Shown: one piece after another, positions 44,609-54,959 of the stretch | How positions within the stretch are numbered: position 1 is the first letter of the stretch | How the letters are laid out: each line of letters begins with the position of its first letter | NCBI GenBank assembly: GCA_026120035.1 | Contig: JALRME010000034.1 | Coordinates: 248,001-312,000 of the forward strand | DNA length: 64,000 nucleotides | Direction: 5' to 3' | From: Coleophoma eucalyptorum | Taxonomy: Eukaryota > Ascomycota > Leotiomycetes > Helotiales > Dermateaceae | The notes under the pieces: generated by a model | The model's input: only the letters and a program-made list of their open reading frames with translations | What the model was told of the DNA's origin: nothing | Databases searched by the model: none | Program-made: the position numbers and the translations under genes

Positions 44609-45412
44609 ATGATGTATCCACTTACTGTCGCCACCTTTATTTCTGCTTTCCTGGTCGCTTGCTTGCAAGTTACTTCTTCCGCAGAACCAGTAATCCAAAG
44701 TCCAAATCGCAATAGGATCCTGGCACGTCTAGGCTCGCAAGACCTGTCATTCTGCTTTGGAGAAAATTCGATCTGTACTGTCTCAAACGATCTCTACGCC
44801 CAGTGCGGAAGCTTTGACAACACTCAATTTTATAAATGTATCTGTGGGAATGGATATGTCTCCGTCGACGAAGCGTAAGTTGTATAGAGTCGTAATAAAA
44901 TCAGTCACTCGGTACTGACGAAATGACTTTCCTATAGATGCTATTGGTGTCAACTAGTCTACAACTTAGACGTCTCATACGCCGGCGCCTCGAATAAAGA
45001 TGGGTGCTCTAGTGCCGGTGTCCCCATCGCTCCAATTCCGTCGAGTGTTCTGGCCTTAGAAGCATCGTTTAACAAAACATACACTGGAATTATATCAGGC
45101 GCTGGAACCATTAGCACACCATCACCAGGCTCAATTTCTGCAACCTCTACAGAATCCACAACTGAGCTTTCACAATCACCTTTGTCTTCTCTCAGCTCGA
45201 ACACCTATAGTGAAGGAGTCACAAGCATTGTTTCTTTGAATGGGGGGAATTCACCAACATTAACAACTCCTCGACCTTCAAGCACGGCTAGTTCAACAAC
45301 ATTGGCAACGAGCACATCTAAAGCTGCGCTAGGATTAGGCGGCGCACCAAGAAACCTCCAAACTATAGTGATGTGCTCACTTGTCGCGTTTGCAGTCTAT
45401 GTTCTATTGTAA
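44609..45412 (+). CDS. secreted Cys-rich GPI-anchored surface protein
   Basis: Two exons, 44609-44874 and 44938-45412, join EA to CYWCQ and give 246 residues. An N-terminal signal peptide (PLTVATFISAFLVACLQVTSS) is followed by a Cys-rich domain of about 100 residues with eight Cys in pairs (FCFGENSICTV, AQCGSF, YKCICGNGY, CYWCQ, DGCSS). Then comes a Ser/Thr-rich stalk of about 90 residues, likely O-glycosylated, and a C-terminal hydrophobic tail (TIVMCSLVAFAVYVLL) after small residues, the usual GPI-attachment pattern. The protein should sit at the outer membrane or cell wall. The Cys pattern is reminiscent of CFEM-like domains but does not match that signature, so I leave the function open. 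Confidence 0.8.
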
Positions 45413-45989
45413 ATATCTTAGCTGAGCGAAATGTAATTACGGCTAGTTGAATTTTGAGATTAAGCAACGCCATGATTGTATGGGTTGTCTGATTGGCGGT
45501 AATTGAAAACACCCTCGCGTTTTGTCATTTGCTACGTTTTAGCCATGCAATTGGACTATGTAAACCAGGTGCAGTAATTAGACTTTACAGTAACAAGCAG
45601 CAATACTCGAGGCAAAATCATCCCAGTGTCAGATGTTGCAAGAGAGCAAGACTTTGTGTATACGACCACAATATCGCGCAAGGACATGAAAATAAGTAAA
45701 ATATTTGGCAGGAATCAAAGTTATAGTTCAATTAATAGCATTAATCATTCCTCTGACTACCTTCCTATGCCCACTTCTTCTGAATCTAGTGACCATTTAA
45801 AGATTTTTGTGAGTGAGAATTTGGTATGGCCCATGGGCCAGATAGTTGTTGGCTGTTCGTTTCCGTTATCATTTCGATCGTCCTTCCCAAATCCTTAAAG
45901 ACACACATCTGACCCCAGGAATCTGTGACATTGGTCATAACGCGAATTAGTTGCATTTTTCTGACCATCTTTGGATCCCCAGCAATTAG
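45413..45989. other. gene-free stretch next to relics
   Basis: No credible gene. A minus-strand ORF at 45786-45968 lies directly downstream of the diterpene-cyclase relic and could be its further decayed continuation, but I cannot see family motifs in it. Confidence 0.4.
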
Positions 45990-46405
45990 CTCATCAATTC
46001 GAATGCAACATGTTCAGTGGTAAAACATCCCACTCTTTCAATTACTTTTCAAGAGCTTTCCTTCCCAACTCAATGCGAGCTGTCAATTTCTTGGCAGGAA
46101 TGTCGGTAAGCTGGAGGGGCAAGGCCAGGTGGTCATTCAATGCAAGCAAAGAAGCTGCTGTGTTAAGAATTCCATCCACTGGGGATGCGTAGGATTTCCA
46201 ACCACCATCAGTCTCCTGGGTCTCCAAGCTGTAATTGAAGCACTGAGGAAATAACTATGTGTAATTTCCATCCCCGTCGGGTTTCAAAACTCGAGCAACC
46301 CATGCCGTATCGTAAACTGTACAACTCATAGCACCAAAGCCATATTCGTCGCTGTAACCGTCTTTCAACTTGGTGACGAGGGACTGCGTTTGCTCGAGTA
46401 GTTTA
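45990..46405 (-). pseudogene. relic of class II diterpene cyclase (CPS-type)
   Basis: Reading the minus strand from 46405 gives the N-terminal region of a fungal copalyl-diphosphate synthase-type diterpene cyclase: LLEQTQSLVTKLKDGYSDEY, GAMSCTVYDTAWVARV, a TAG at 46257-46255 where the family has the Trp of WLFP, then [20 protein letters not shown] and [22 protein letters not shown] at 46044-46042 follows ELGRKALEK, then KEWDV, a one-base shift, and TEHVAFELM, which matches the family motif STDHVGFE. At least two stops and one frameshift are present. The DxDD catalytic motif and everything beyond are missing. Only about the first 140 residues of a 900-residue enzyme survive. In fungi such enzymes make gibberellin-like or other labdane diterpenes. 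Confidence 0.75.
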
Positions 46406-46507
46406 AAAGTCCGTCATTGCAATGACAATAGGGTAGTGGTATTTAGTCAAAAAGTACTTGAATGCTGGTGTAAGCGTGATGTGAGAGATATTTAATTCGG
46501 ACTACTT

Positions 46508-48786
46508 ATGAGGGTCTTTTATATACAATCAGACTTGTTTCCCGCACTTCAAGAGACTGACGGCTTATATGTGCATAAAACTATAGGTCGGGGCTATCTC
46601 AACGATATCGATAAAACGAAGGCCTGCTTCATCGAGAATCCAAAATGGCTTTTGAAGGGCCACGGCAACTTTAAGGGACGAACCGGCAGACTATACAAAA
46701 CTGGCGATTTGGTACAGTATGGTCCTGATGGCAACCTTCTTTTTGTAGGAAGGAAGGATCCTCGGATCAAGCTGAATGGTCAACGAATAGAACTTGGAGA
46801 CGTAGAGCATCATGTACAAAAGTTTCTACCCTCTGGAACTATAGCCGTTGCAGAGCTGATCACGCCAGATTCTGGCAACAAAACTCCCCTTTTGGTAGTT
46901 TTCGTTGCGGAAAGCCATCAAAACAGTAACAGTGATTTAGCAGATGAACAGCAGAGAGCCCCCCTCCCAACGACACTCAGGAAAATAAACAAAAGCTTAG
47001 CTGATGTTGTTCCGCGATATATGATTCCCTCCGCCTATATCCCTGTTGCAAAAATGCGGTTGATGCCATCTGGGAAAATTGAAAGGCAATTATTGAGGTC
47101 GGCTGCCAAGCAATTGAAATTGTTCAAGGAACCTCGTACTGAGAAACAGCAACCTAAAACAGAGAAGGAAAAGATGCTACAACATCGTTGGAGCCGCATT
47201 CTTAGTGTTCCAATTTCCAATATTGGCGTGCCCGACAGTTTCTTCCACCTTGGTGGAGAGTCTATTGGCGCAATGAGGCTGGTTGCGGCTATGCGAATGG
47301 AAGGATATCACGGATTGACTGTCGCAGCAATATTTCAGCATGCTAAGCTAGGCCAAATGGCGAATACTGTAACGCCTTTGAGCGTCACAAATGAATCTTC
47401 TGGGGCAGAAATGCATATAACAAATGGCGGACAACGCATTCGCCCTTTTTCACTACTTGGTGATACGGAAACTATAAAGACAATACTTGCTACAGCCCAG
47501 GAGCAGTGCAGTCTGGCTGCGAGCGAATCCATAGAGGATATTTATCCATGCACTTCCATGCAGGAAGGTTTGGAGAATTCTCACTGTTACAACCTGGCAC
47601 ACTTCTGGTTCAAAGTGTTGCACAGTTGACTGACGTTATCGAGGCGGAAGAGCTTCAAAGAACATGGGAAACAGTGGTAGCTTCTATTGCAATTCTACGA
47701 ACTCGATTTATACGAACCCCGCAAATGGGCCTCGCTCAGGTTGTGATTAAACAGAAGAGCATCAATTGGGTGGTTGACGATAACCTCCAAGCCTACCTCG
47801 CATAAGACCTAAAGTTACCAATCAAGTTGGGAGAACTTCTCAACCGCTTTGCAGTCATTGTGGACAGAATTTCCGGCAGATGTCAATTGCTATGGACAGC
47901 ACATCATTCTACGTATGATGGATGGTCGATGTTGTTGGTTAAAGATCCCGTTAACCGAGTGAAGCAAGGCTTGCGGTCAGATTTGCAAGTCGAGTTCAAA
48001 AGTTACATTGAGTACATCTGTAGCAAGAATAAAGAAGAGGCTGAAGCTTACTGGAGGTCCTCTTTAAAGAGTAGGACATACTCAATCTTTCCCAAACTGC
48101 CGCAGCTATACATGCCCAAACCAACTGAGTGGGTGGAATATCCGGTCAAGGCAAGACCAATCGAAAAATCGAACATCACCATGTCTATCATGATCCGTGC
48201 GGCATGGGCAATCATAGCCGCACGACTCTCTGACTCTGATGAGGTACTCTTTGGCGCAACACTGGCTGGCCGTGATGCACCCTTAGACAGAATTGAGGAG
48301 ATCGAAGGCCCTACGTTTGCAGTGGTACCTATTCGATTACGACTAGACAACAAGATGACTTTGCTAGAATTCCTACAGGCAGTGCAATACCAGAGGCTGG
48401 AGATGATAGAACACGAGTATATAGGTTTGCGTATTCGCCGTTTGAGTGACGATACTCTTGTAGCGAGTGGCTACCGCACCATGTTGGCAGTCCACCCACA
48501 AGTCATCAATGAGGTCGCGAAAGTAACTCTTAACGAGCTTTCTTCAGCTCATTGGTTTGCAATCTTGCTTATCGGTTGGCTTACTCCGGATGGAGTCCTT
48601 CTCCGGGCGAACATCGATCCGCAAGTAATAGGCGTCTTACTGATGCGACAGATCTTGACACAAATGGAATCAATTTTAGAACAATTTGTGCAAATGCCGG
48701 AATATTTGTTGCAAAATAAGAAGCTCAATCTCAGTGTGGCAAAACAGATAACCAAGAGGCAGTTCCTAGTCAGTGGTGTAGATTAA
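46508..48786 (+). pseudogene. relic of NRPS module (partial A, T, C domains)
   Basis: Remnant of a nonribosomal peptide synthetase. The frame 46508-47629 begins inside the adenylation domain (TIGRGYLNDIDKTKACF, then GRLYKTGDLVQYGPDGNLLF and IKLNGQRIELGDVE, cores A7-A9, and PSGKIERQLL, core A10). It passes through an intact carrier domain with the phosphopantetheine Ser (SFFHLGGESIGAMRLVAAMR) and enters a condensation domain (EDIYPCTSMQEGL). There it loses frame near 47575. The condensation domain continues in the frame 47506-47805, hits TAA at 47803-47805, and resumes in the same frame to 48786, including an intact HHxxxDG motif (HHSTYDGWSML) and the C-terminal LTPDGVLLRANIDPQVI. No substrate-binding core of the A domain, no further module and no release domain remain. 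Clearly dead, but young enough to keep catalytic motifs. Confidence 0.85.
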
Positions 48787-50025
48787 TGATTATTCACAAC
48801 GCATAGCAGATATTTCAATGGCTTCCATTTTGTGAAAAGTCAACTGGTTCTAGTCTGTAGAATAAGGCTCGTTACAAGTATTGTAAGAATCGATTAGCAT
48901 TGTCGTTATTGAAAGATCTTCGACAAATATCTTGATGTCATTTGATCTCACTGCCATCATCAAAATGGTTATGGGGATTCGGCCCCACTATGGTTCATAT
49001 CATTTCAAATTCCTCCCAACTTTCCAGAGTATTCTTTCTTTTCTGGTAGTTGTATGTTGTTTCACTTAACCCGATAGATATGGAGAAAGTTAGAAGAAGA
49101 AAATGATGATGTTGTATCGCGCGCTGTCCGTCGTGCACTGTGGGGGATCATAAGCGACCTTGCCACGTCATATATGGTCCATATCCTTGTTTTTATCCTT
49201 GAATTAAAATGTTATGAGCTTCTTGGCATGTCTAATACCTGTCCTATTTTATATGTAGAAACCTACCCTTCCCATCCCTGATCTGAGACTCGTGAATACA
49301 ATGGCTCCCCCCCACCCCCAAAAACAAAAACATATACAAATACATTCACGGTCAGAGCCTGAGATCTACTTCCGACACGATAGTGAAACTAGGCGGATCA
49401 AGAACTTGACTTTTAAGAACGGTTTGGAAGTAGATAAGAAGATAAGAAGGTATTGTATAGGCCACTCGCTTGATTACGATTCCTCATGTAATTCGAGACA
49501 CTAACGATATCGTGTGTGAGGCGGGTCAGATATATTTGGATCAAGCAATAACTTATGAGGTATTTATGTGAGTGTGAGGCGTGGCTTTTAAGCCAGCCCT
49601 TTATGCGGTCAATAACAGAGCTTTTGAGGCAATAGGAATGATTAACATACCACTTTTCTCCTTTTTCTCTAGATGTCGAATAAGGATATGATTGATATCG
49701 GAAGTCCATGGTTTCATTCTGCCAAGTGCCATTGGGAATCCTCTGAGACCATTCTCCACGGTTGCTAACGAACGATACGATATCTCCGCTCCGCTTACAA
49801 ACACACTCATTGGGTGCCACTCTGGACTCATTAGCTCCCCTACTAACAGCGGCGCAGGTGAGAAAGTAGTCAAGCGACGACTATTGGCCCAACCTTCCGA
49901 GATCTCGTGACTGTCCAGATTCTCACATAATTAAGGCAAGCGGCGTAGACTCTTGGGAGACATATATATACTTGGGTTCATGCAAGAATGTTTGCGTAAG
50001 AGTCAGAACCCTAGAAGTCTTAAAG
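48787..50025. other. gene-free stretch
   Basis: 1.2 kb without a recognisable gene. Two overlapping minus-strand ORFs (49413-49820 and 49601-49873) have no family character; they could be remains of something older. The right end is the glycosyltransferase promoter. Confidence 0.4.
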
Positions 50026-51222
50026 ATGGCAGAATCAAAATTCCCGATCCCGGGCGAATTCCAGGAACAATTACACTATTCCGAACCCTCCGACAAGCGA
50101 TCTGATGCCGAAATTCTCGCATCCCTCACAAAGCATGTGCCGGTAACTTCAGAAAAGAACATCTGGGCATACTGGCATGCAGGTCTTCATGCAATGCCGG
50201 CGTGGTGCCAACGAAACGTAATTGGCTGGGTGAGAATCAATCCTGGCTGGACAGTTAGAGTCCTTGACACCATCCCCGATTCGCCCAACCACGCGTTAAA
50301 GTTCGTTGCTCCTGAGATGCTCCCGGAATCGTTTGTCAAAGGCACCATGGATGGCCCATACAAGGGGCAGCACAGCGCTGACTTCCTTCGAGGCGCTTTG
50401 CTGTATCGCTATGGAGGTGCATTTCTGGATGTTGGTATTATCCTCATGCGGCCACTAGATCGAATTTGCTGGCAACAACTTGAAGATTCAGACTCTTCCT
50501 TTAACATGAGCGTACCAAACATGTACGATACTGCAATGGCAAACCATTTCGTTGCTAGTCGTAAAGGCGATCCATTCATCAAGCGCTGGCACGATCTCTT
50601 CATGTATCTATGGAAAGATCGCACGAACTATTCTGGAATGATTCAAAATCCGCTCTTGTCATTCGCCCTCACCTTAGATTTCTCCGAATCGAAAAGGCGC
50701 GGCTATAATTGGGAGTTCATTGTTCAACCACTAACAGTGTTCGAGTATATTACCCAAGTGACATCTTTCCTTCGACTTTCTATGCTCGAGGATGTAGGAG
50801 ATGGGTTTAGTGGCGCAGATTATTCAGTTGATAACATCCTCTGGTTTGATGCTCTTCAGGAGGACTGGGGGGCAGAGACGGTTGTGGGTTATCGTGGGGA
50901 AGATGCCGTTAATGCGCTTGCAACCAAGCTCGATGCAGACCCGGACTCGGAAGCCTATAAGACGGCATACAAGCTGGTGTGGAGACTTTTGACCAAATCT
51001 AGCATGCAGAAAATTACCCATGGAAAGAATCTTACGAAGACGCCGGCTTGGGGTCTTATCTGGGACGAAGAAGGCAACGAGAATAAAGACATCGAGCCCG
51101 GTACTTTTGCAGAGCTGCTGCGGTATGGGACTTTGCACTTTGAGCAGACCAGGAAGAGTATCGCGTACGTGCAGCCTGCAAGGCCATCTCCGACCATGAA
51201 AAAAGGGGTTTTCGAGCCCTGA
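50026..51222 (+). CDS. Caps_synth/GT32-like glycosyltransferase
   Basis: Intronless, 398 residues from the ATG at 50026 (an 18-codon upstream extension lacks an ATG). It belongs to the capsular-polysaccharide-synthesis-type transferases (PF05704), related to GT32 and widespread in fungi. Motifs: NIWAYWHAGLHAMPAWCQRNV (near 45), WTVRVLD, then the sugar-nucleotide site SADFLRGALLYRYGGAFLDVGIILMRPLD (about residues 117-145), where the usual DxD is replaced by DVG. That replacement is seen in this subgroup, but I cannot tell whether it alters metal binding. No signal peptide or membrane helix is evident, so it is probably cytosolic or peripheral. Acceptor and donor are unknown. It sits just upstream of the pectin-degrading lyase; a shared role is not evident. 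Confidence 0.85.
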   Translation: MAESKFPIPGEFQEQLHYSEPSDKRSDAEILASLTKHVPVTSEKNIWAYWHAGLHAMPAWCQRNVIGWVRINPGWTVRVLDTIPDSPNHALKFVAPEMLPESFVKGTMDGPYKGQHSADFLRGALLYRYGGAFLDVGIILMRPLDRICWQQLEDSDSSFNMSVPNMYDTAMANHFVASRKGDPFIKRWHDLFMYLWKDRTNYSGMIQNPLLSFALTLDFSESKRRGYNWEFIVQPLTVFEYITQVTSFLRLSMLEDVGDGFSGADYSVDNILWFDALQEDWGAETVVGYRGEDAVNALATKLDADPDSEAYKTAYKLVWRLLTKSSMQKITHGKNLTKTPAWGLIWDEEGNENKDIEPGTFAELLRYGTLHFEQTRKSIAYVQPARPSPTMKKGVFEP

Positions 51223-51557
51223 ATGAACCTATAACCAAAAGTTAAAGGAAGTCTACTGTTAGAATCAGAAGTCACAAGTATTCTCCAAAGAAATTAATTC
51301 CTATTTATCCTTTGATTGAAGTCGCTTATAGATAATGCGAATGATGCATTTACTCCCCATAGCCTTAATGGCGTGCTCGGTTAATTCCGATTATACCATC
51401 CCCAGGATATTTGACGTCTTTAATATATCAATTAGTATCCCATTCTTGGTCATATTAAACCTGTCAAATATGCCGATATATGTATTACCAGCTACGTTGG
51501 ATGGTGATAGGAGTGTTTTTTCTGATAGTTGTACGAATATTTACTTCTTGATGCTCT
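51223..51557. other. short intergenic region
   Basis: Promoter of the PL26-like gene. An ORF at 51335-51574 overlaps the next start and has no family character. Confidence 0.45.
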
Positions 51558-54326
51558 ATGGCAACAGTTATTAAACACGAGAATGGGGAGGTTTTTCCAA
51601 AGGTAAGATGGCTTGATGGAGTCCCGAAACGCAACGCCGGGTCCACTTTTGGTCTTCCTTGGCCATGTGGAAAATACGACGCCGCCAAAACAACATTCAC
51701 TTGCTCTAGCGGCGAGAAGAAGATCGAGATACCACTCCAGACCTGGATTCTAGCATACTGGAATGATGGATCTATCAAATGGACTGCACACGCAATTCCA
51801 GCAGATACCAAAGCTGACGCGTTTTATTCAATCCGCGCACAGCAGAGCAGCAAAGATCCAGAGCCAAATCCAAATATCAAATTATCAACTGGGTTAAGGG
51901 TGCGTGTAGATACGACTCAAGAAACCATCGAAGTCAAGACCGGTAAAATCACTGTAACTTTTTCAACTTCCGGAGGGACCATCATTCAAAGTATAAGAAA
52001 CGCAAGTGGAACATTAACGGGAAGAAATGGAAAGCTTATCTTGTTGTCTCAATCCACTGTGACTTTTGAATATACGCCGGACCCAGCCACAAAATACTAT
52101 GAAATCGAAGGGAAAATAAACGAAGCAGTTGTCGAACAAAGTGGCCCTGTCCGAGCTGTGATCACCATCAAGGGTGAGCATCATCTGGTTAATGCCGATA
52201 AGAGTAACCATCATACACCATGGTTGCCATTCACGCTTCGCTTCTACTTCTACGCTGGGTCGAACTCTGTTCGAATGGTCCATAATATCGTCTACGATGG
52301 AGACATAAATGCAGATTTTATCAGAGGACTCGGTATCAAGTTTGATATACCGCTCGAAGACGAGGCTCTTTACAACCGCCACGTGAGGATATCTACAGGG
52401 TCAGGAGGAGTTCTCAAAGAAGCTATTCAAGGCATCACAGGTCTCCGGAGAGACCCAGGCCCATCAGTTCGGCACGCTCAAATCGCTGGAAAGCCCACAC
52501 CACCATTTAAACTCTGGGATACAGCTTGCAGTTCTCGACTGCAATGGATTCCACACTGGAATGACTATAGCTTGTCTCAGTTATGCCCTGACGGCTTCAC
52601 GCTACAGAAGAGAACTAAAGTAGGGTCTTCCTGGGTCAAGATTCCCAGTGGAACTCAGGCCGGAGGACTGGCTTACCTGGGGGGAGCTACAAGAGGGGGT
52701 CTTGCTGTGGGCCTTCGTAATTTCTGGGAGCGCTACCCTACAGGAATCGATATCCGGAATGCTGCTACAGATGCGGGTGAGGTGACTGTGTGGTTATATA
52801 ACCCTGCTGCCGCACCAATGGATATGCGCCAGTACCATGATGGCCTGAATCAGGATAGTTACGTCGACCAGCTAGATGCACTGAATATCACTTACGAGGA
52901 TTGGGAACCTGGTACGGGAACGCCTTTTGGCGTAGCGCGAACCAACGAGATTGAGATTTTCTCGTTAGTTAATACGCCAGAGCATGAGGTCTTTGCAACT
53001 ATGGTTGAAGAAACGCGGAATCCGCCAGTGTTGATAACAAATTCCGAGAACATATACAGGAGTAAAGCATTTGGAGAGTACTGGTCTCCACTATCATATC
53101 TTGATACACTTAATCCTGAGACACAGAAGATTCAATCCAACCTTGAGTTTCTGAATCAATTTTATCATAAACAAATATTGCAGAGGAGATGGTATGGTTT
53201 CTGGGACCATGGAGACATAATGCATGCATACGACAAAGATCGACAAACTTGGTGCTATGACACTGGAGGATACGCATGGGATAATTCGGAGCTCTCACCA
53301 GATATCTGGCTATGGCTGTACTTCTTGCAAACTGGGAGACCAGATGTGTATAGAATGGCAGAAGCGCTAACCCGACATACCGGCGAGGTCGATGTATATC
53401 ATATCGGGGAGCATAAAGGGTTAGGAACCCGGCATGGTGTGCAACATTGGAGTGATAGTTGTAAGCAAGCTCGAGTATCCAACGCACTGTACCGCAAATA
53501 CTTCTATTACCTTTCAGGAGGCGATGAGAGGGTGGGAGACTTACTTCAGGAGGTTCTGGATGTAGAAAAGACATTTCTAACCTTGGATCCCTATAGAAAA
53601 GTAAGGAAAGATAGCTCGACCTACACTGCTGATGCAAATGCTCTCTCAATATCATTGGGAACGGATTGGTCTGCGATGGCATCGGGATGGCTTATTGAAT
53701 TTGAGAGGAGAGGACCTAGGTGGAAAGAGGCCGAGCAAAAACTCTTAGCCACATTGAAAGGCATCGCTGGATTAACTAACGGGTTTGTGACTGGCACTGC
53801 TACATATAATATGGAAACTGGAGAAATATCCTCACCTCCACAAGATTATCAAAACAAGGGCCATGTGCAGATCTCGCATCTCTCAGCCATGTTTGGACTT
53901 TTTGAAGTTTGTGCTGAGATCATAGAGGTGTTTCCACAGGGAGTGACCAGAGGCTTTGAGCGGCAATGGCTCGAATACTGTCGACACTTTAACGGCACGG
54001 CGGAAGAGCAGATTGAGAGGTTTGGTGTTAGCTTTGGAAAATTGCAATTGCGGCAGGGTCACTCTCGCCTGACTGCATATGCGGCTAAGAGACTTGGCGA
54101 CAAAGGTCTTGCCCGGCGAGCATGGCAGCAATTCTACCTTGAAGGAGGGTATGGGCCCGAAGATGGATATGGTCCGGATACTGTATGGGAAAGTTCACCG
54201 GTCGGGGCCGAAGATGCCCTGGTGCGAGTAGACGAAGCTGTGTGGGTATCTACGAACATTGCAGCACTCTACGGCATAGCTGCTATACAGAATCTGGCCT
54301 TGGCGGGAGGCATCATTGGTACATGA
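51558..54326 (+). CDS. PL26-type exo-rhamnogalacturonan lyase
   Basis: Single-exon 922-residue protein resembling PcRGLX-type exo-rhamnogalacturonan lyases, which cleave rhamnogalacturonan-I fragments from pectin by beta-elimination. The N-terminal beta-rich part contains VPKRNAGSTFGLPWPCGKY and LAYWNDGSIKWTAHAI; the middle has LPFTLRFYFYAGSNSVRMVH. The helical toroid holds WYGFWDHGDIMHAYDKDR, WCYDTGGYAWDNSELSPDIW, YHIGEHKGLGTRHGVQHWSD and the C-terminal GGYGPEDGYGPDTVWESSP. No signal peptide is seen, consistent with an intracellular enzyme acting on imported oligosaccharides. The next gene is an MFS transporter that could supply such substrates. Product assignment is by recognition of the family, not by an alignment; the specific bond cut is inferred. 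Confidence 0.85.
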   Translation: MATVIKHENGEVFPKVRWLDGVPKRNAGSTFGLPWPCGKYDAAKTTFTCSSGEKKIEIPLQTWILAYWNDGSIKWTAHAIPADTKADAFYSIRAQQSSKDPEPNPNIKLSTGLRVRVDTTQETIEVKTGKITVTFSTSGGTIIQSIRNASGTLTGRNGKLILLSQSTVTFEYTPDPATKYYEIEGKINEAVVEQSGPVRAVITIKGEHHLVNADKSNHHTPWLPFTLRFYFYAGSNSVRMVHNIVYDGDINADFIRGLGIKFDIPLEDEALYNRHVRISTGSGGVLKEAIQGITGLRRDPGPSVRHAQIAGKPTPPFKLWDTACSSRLQWIPHWNDYSLSQLCPDGFTLQKRTKVGSSWVKIPSGTQAGGLAYLGGATRGGLAVGLRNFWERYPTGIDIRNAATDAGEVTVWLYNPAAAPMDMRQYHDGLNQDSYVDQLDALNITYEDWEPGTGTPFGVARTNEIEIFSLVNTPEHEVFATMVEETRNPPVLITNSENIYRSKAFGEYWSPLSYLDTLNPETQKIQSNLEFLNQFYHKQILQRRWYGFWDHGDIMHAYDKDRQTWCYDTGGYAWDNSELSPDIWLWLYFLQTGRPDVYRMAEALTRHTGEVDVYHIGEHKGLGTRHGVQHWSDSCKQARVSNALYRKYFYYLSGGDERVGDLLQEVLDVEKTFLTLDPYRKVRKDSSTYTADANALSISLGTDWSAMASGWLIEFERRGPRWKEAEQKLLATLKGIAGLTNGFVTGTATYNMETGEISSPPQDYQNKGHVQISHLSAMFGLFEVCAEIIEVFPQGVTRGFERQWLEYCRHFNGTAEEQIERFGVSFGKLQLRQGHSRLTAYAAKRLGDKGLARRAWQQFYLEGGYGPEDGYGPDTVWESSPVGAEDALVRVDEAVWVSTNIAALYGIAAIQNLALAGGIIGT

Positions 54327-54959
54327 GCAGATCCATGCTCCCGGGAATAATGTTTATGAAGCATCTCGCTTCGTTTTGAATAACACAATTTGCAGCCATA
54401 TTGTGTGATGTGAGGAAACTTACAAATGCATATAATCTTTGTACTGAGAATGAAAGATGAATACTACGAACTTGCAGATCTACCCTCTTATGAATGTAAG
54501 GTCTTTAAGACAAGATTTATGTACGTTAGTCTGACTCATGCAATTACTTCCAGGGTTCAGTACCTCAAACCAGATGGCGACATTATACCTGGCACGCACG
54601 AACCAATATAGGCACCAAAAGTGTGGCTTAAGGAAATTCTAGAAGTGTTGGTTTTTCTTTCGAAAAAATAATAATCCTCCAATCGTCCGATACTCATTGA
54701 AAGAAAACATGATCTTTCTCTGTCTATTCCCTGGAATTCGTATCTAGATGCCATATAAGCGTCGTTGACACAACCTTAAGCTTGAATGGCGTACATATGG
54801 GCAATATAGAAACCTGGACCTGCCCAATGCTGTACCACCTATCGCATAGCTGATCAACATATAAGCTCTGCCATCCAAGAAAAAATGCAAATCTCTTGAC
54901 TTTTCAAAGCATGCTTCTGCTGTGGTTATAGTAACGCCGTTCGTCGCTTAGCACCCACC
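54327..54959. other. intergenic between lyase and transporter
   Basis: No credible gene; the ORF at 54426-54611 is short and featureless. It carries the promoter of the MFS transporter. Confidence 0.45.

Noticed and set aside
45971..46192. Plus-strand ORF of 73 residues
   Set aside because: Antisense shadow of the diterpene-cyclase relic, whose minus-strand frame shows clear family motifs.
49413..49873. Two overlapping minus-strand ORFs (135 and 90 residues)
   Set aside because: No recognisable motif, no proper ATG context and no splice partner; kept only as a note in the gene-free stretch.
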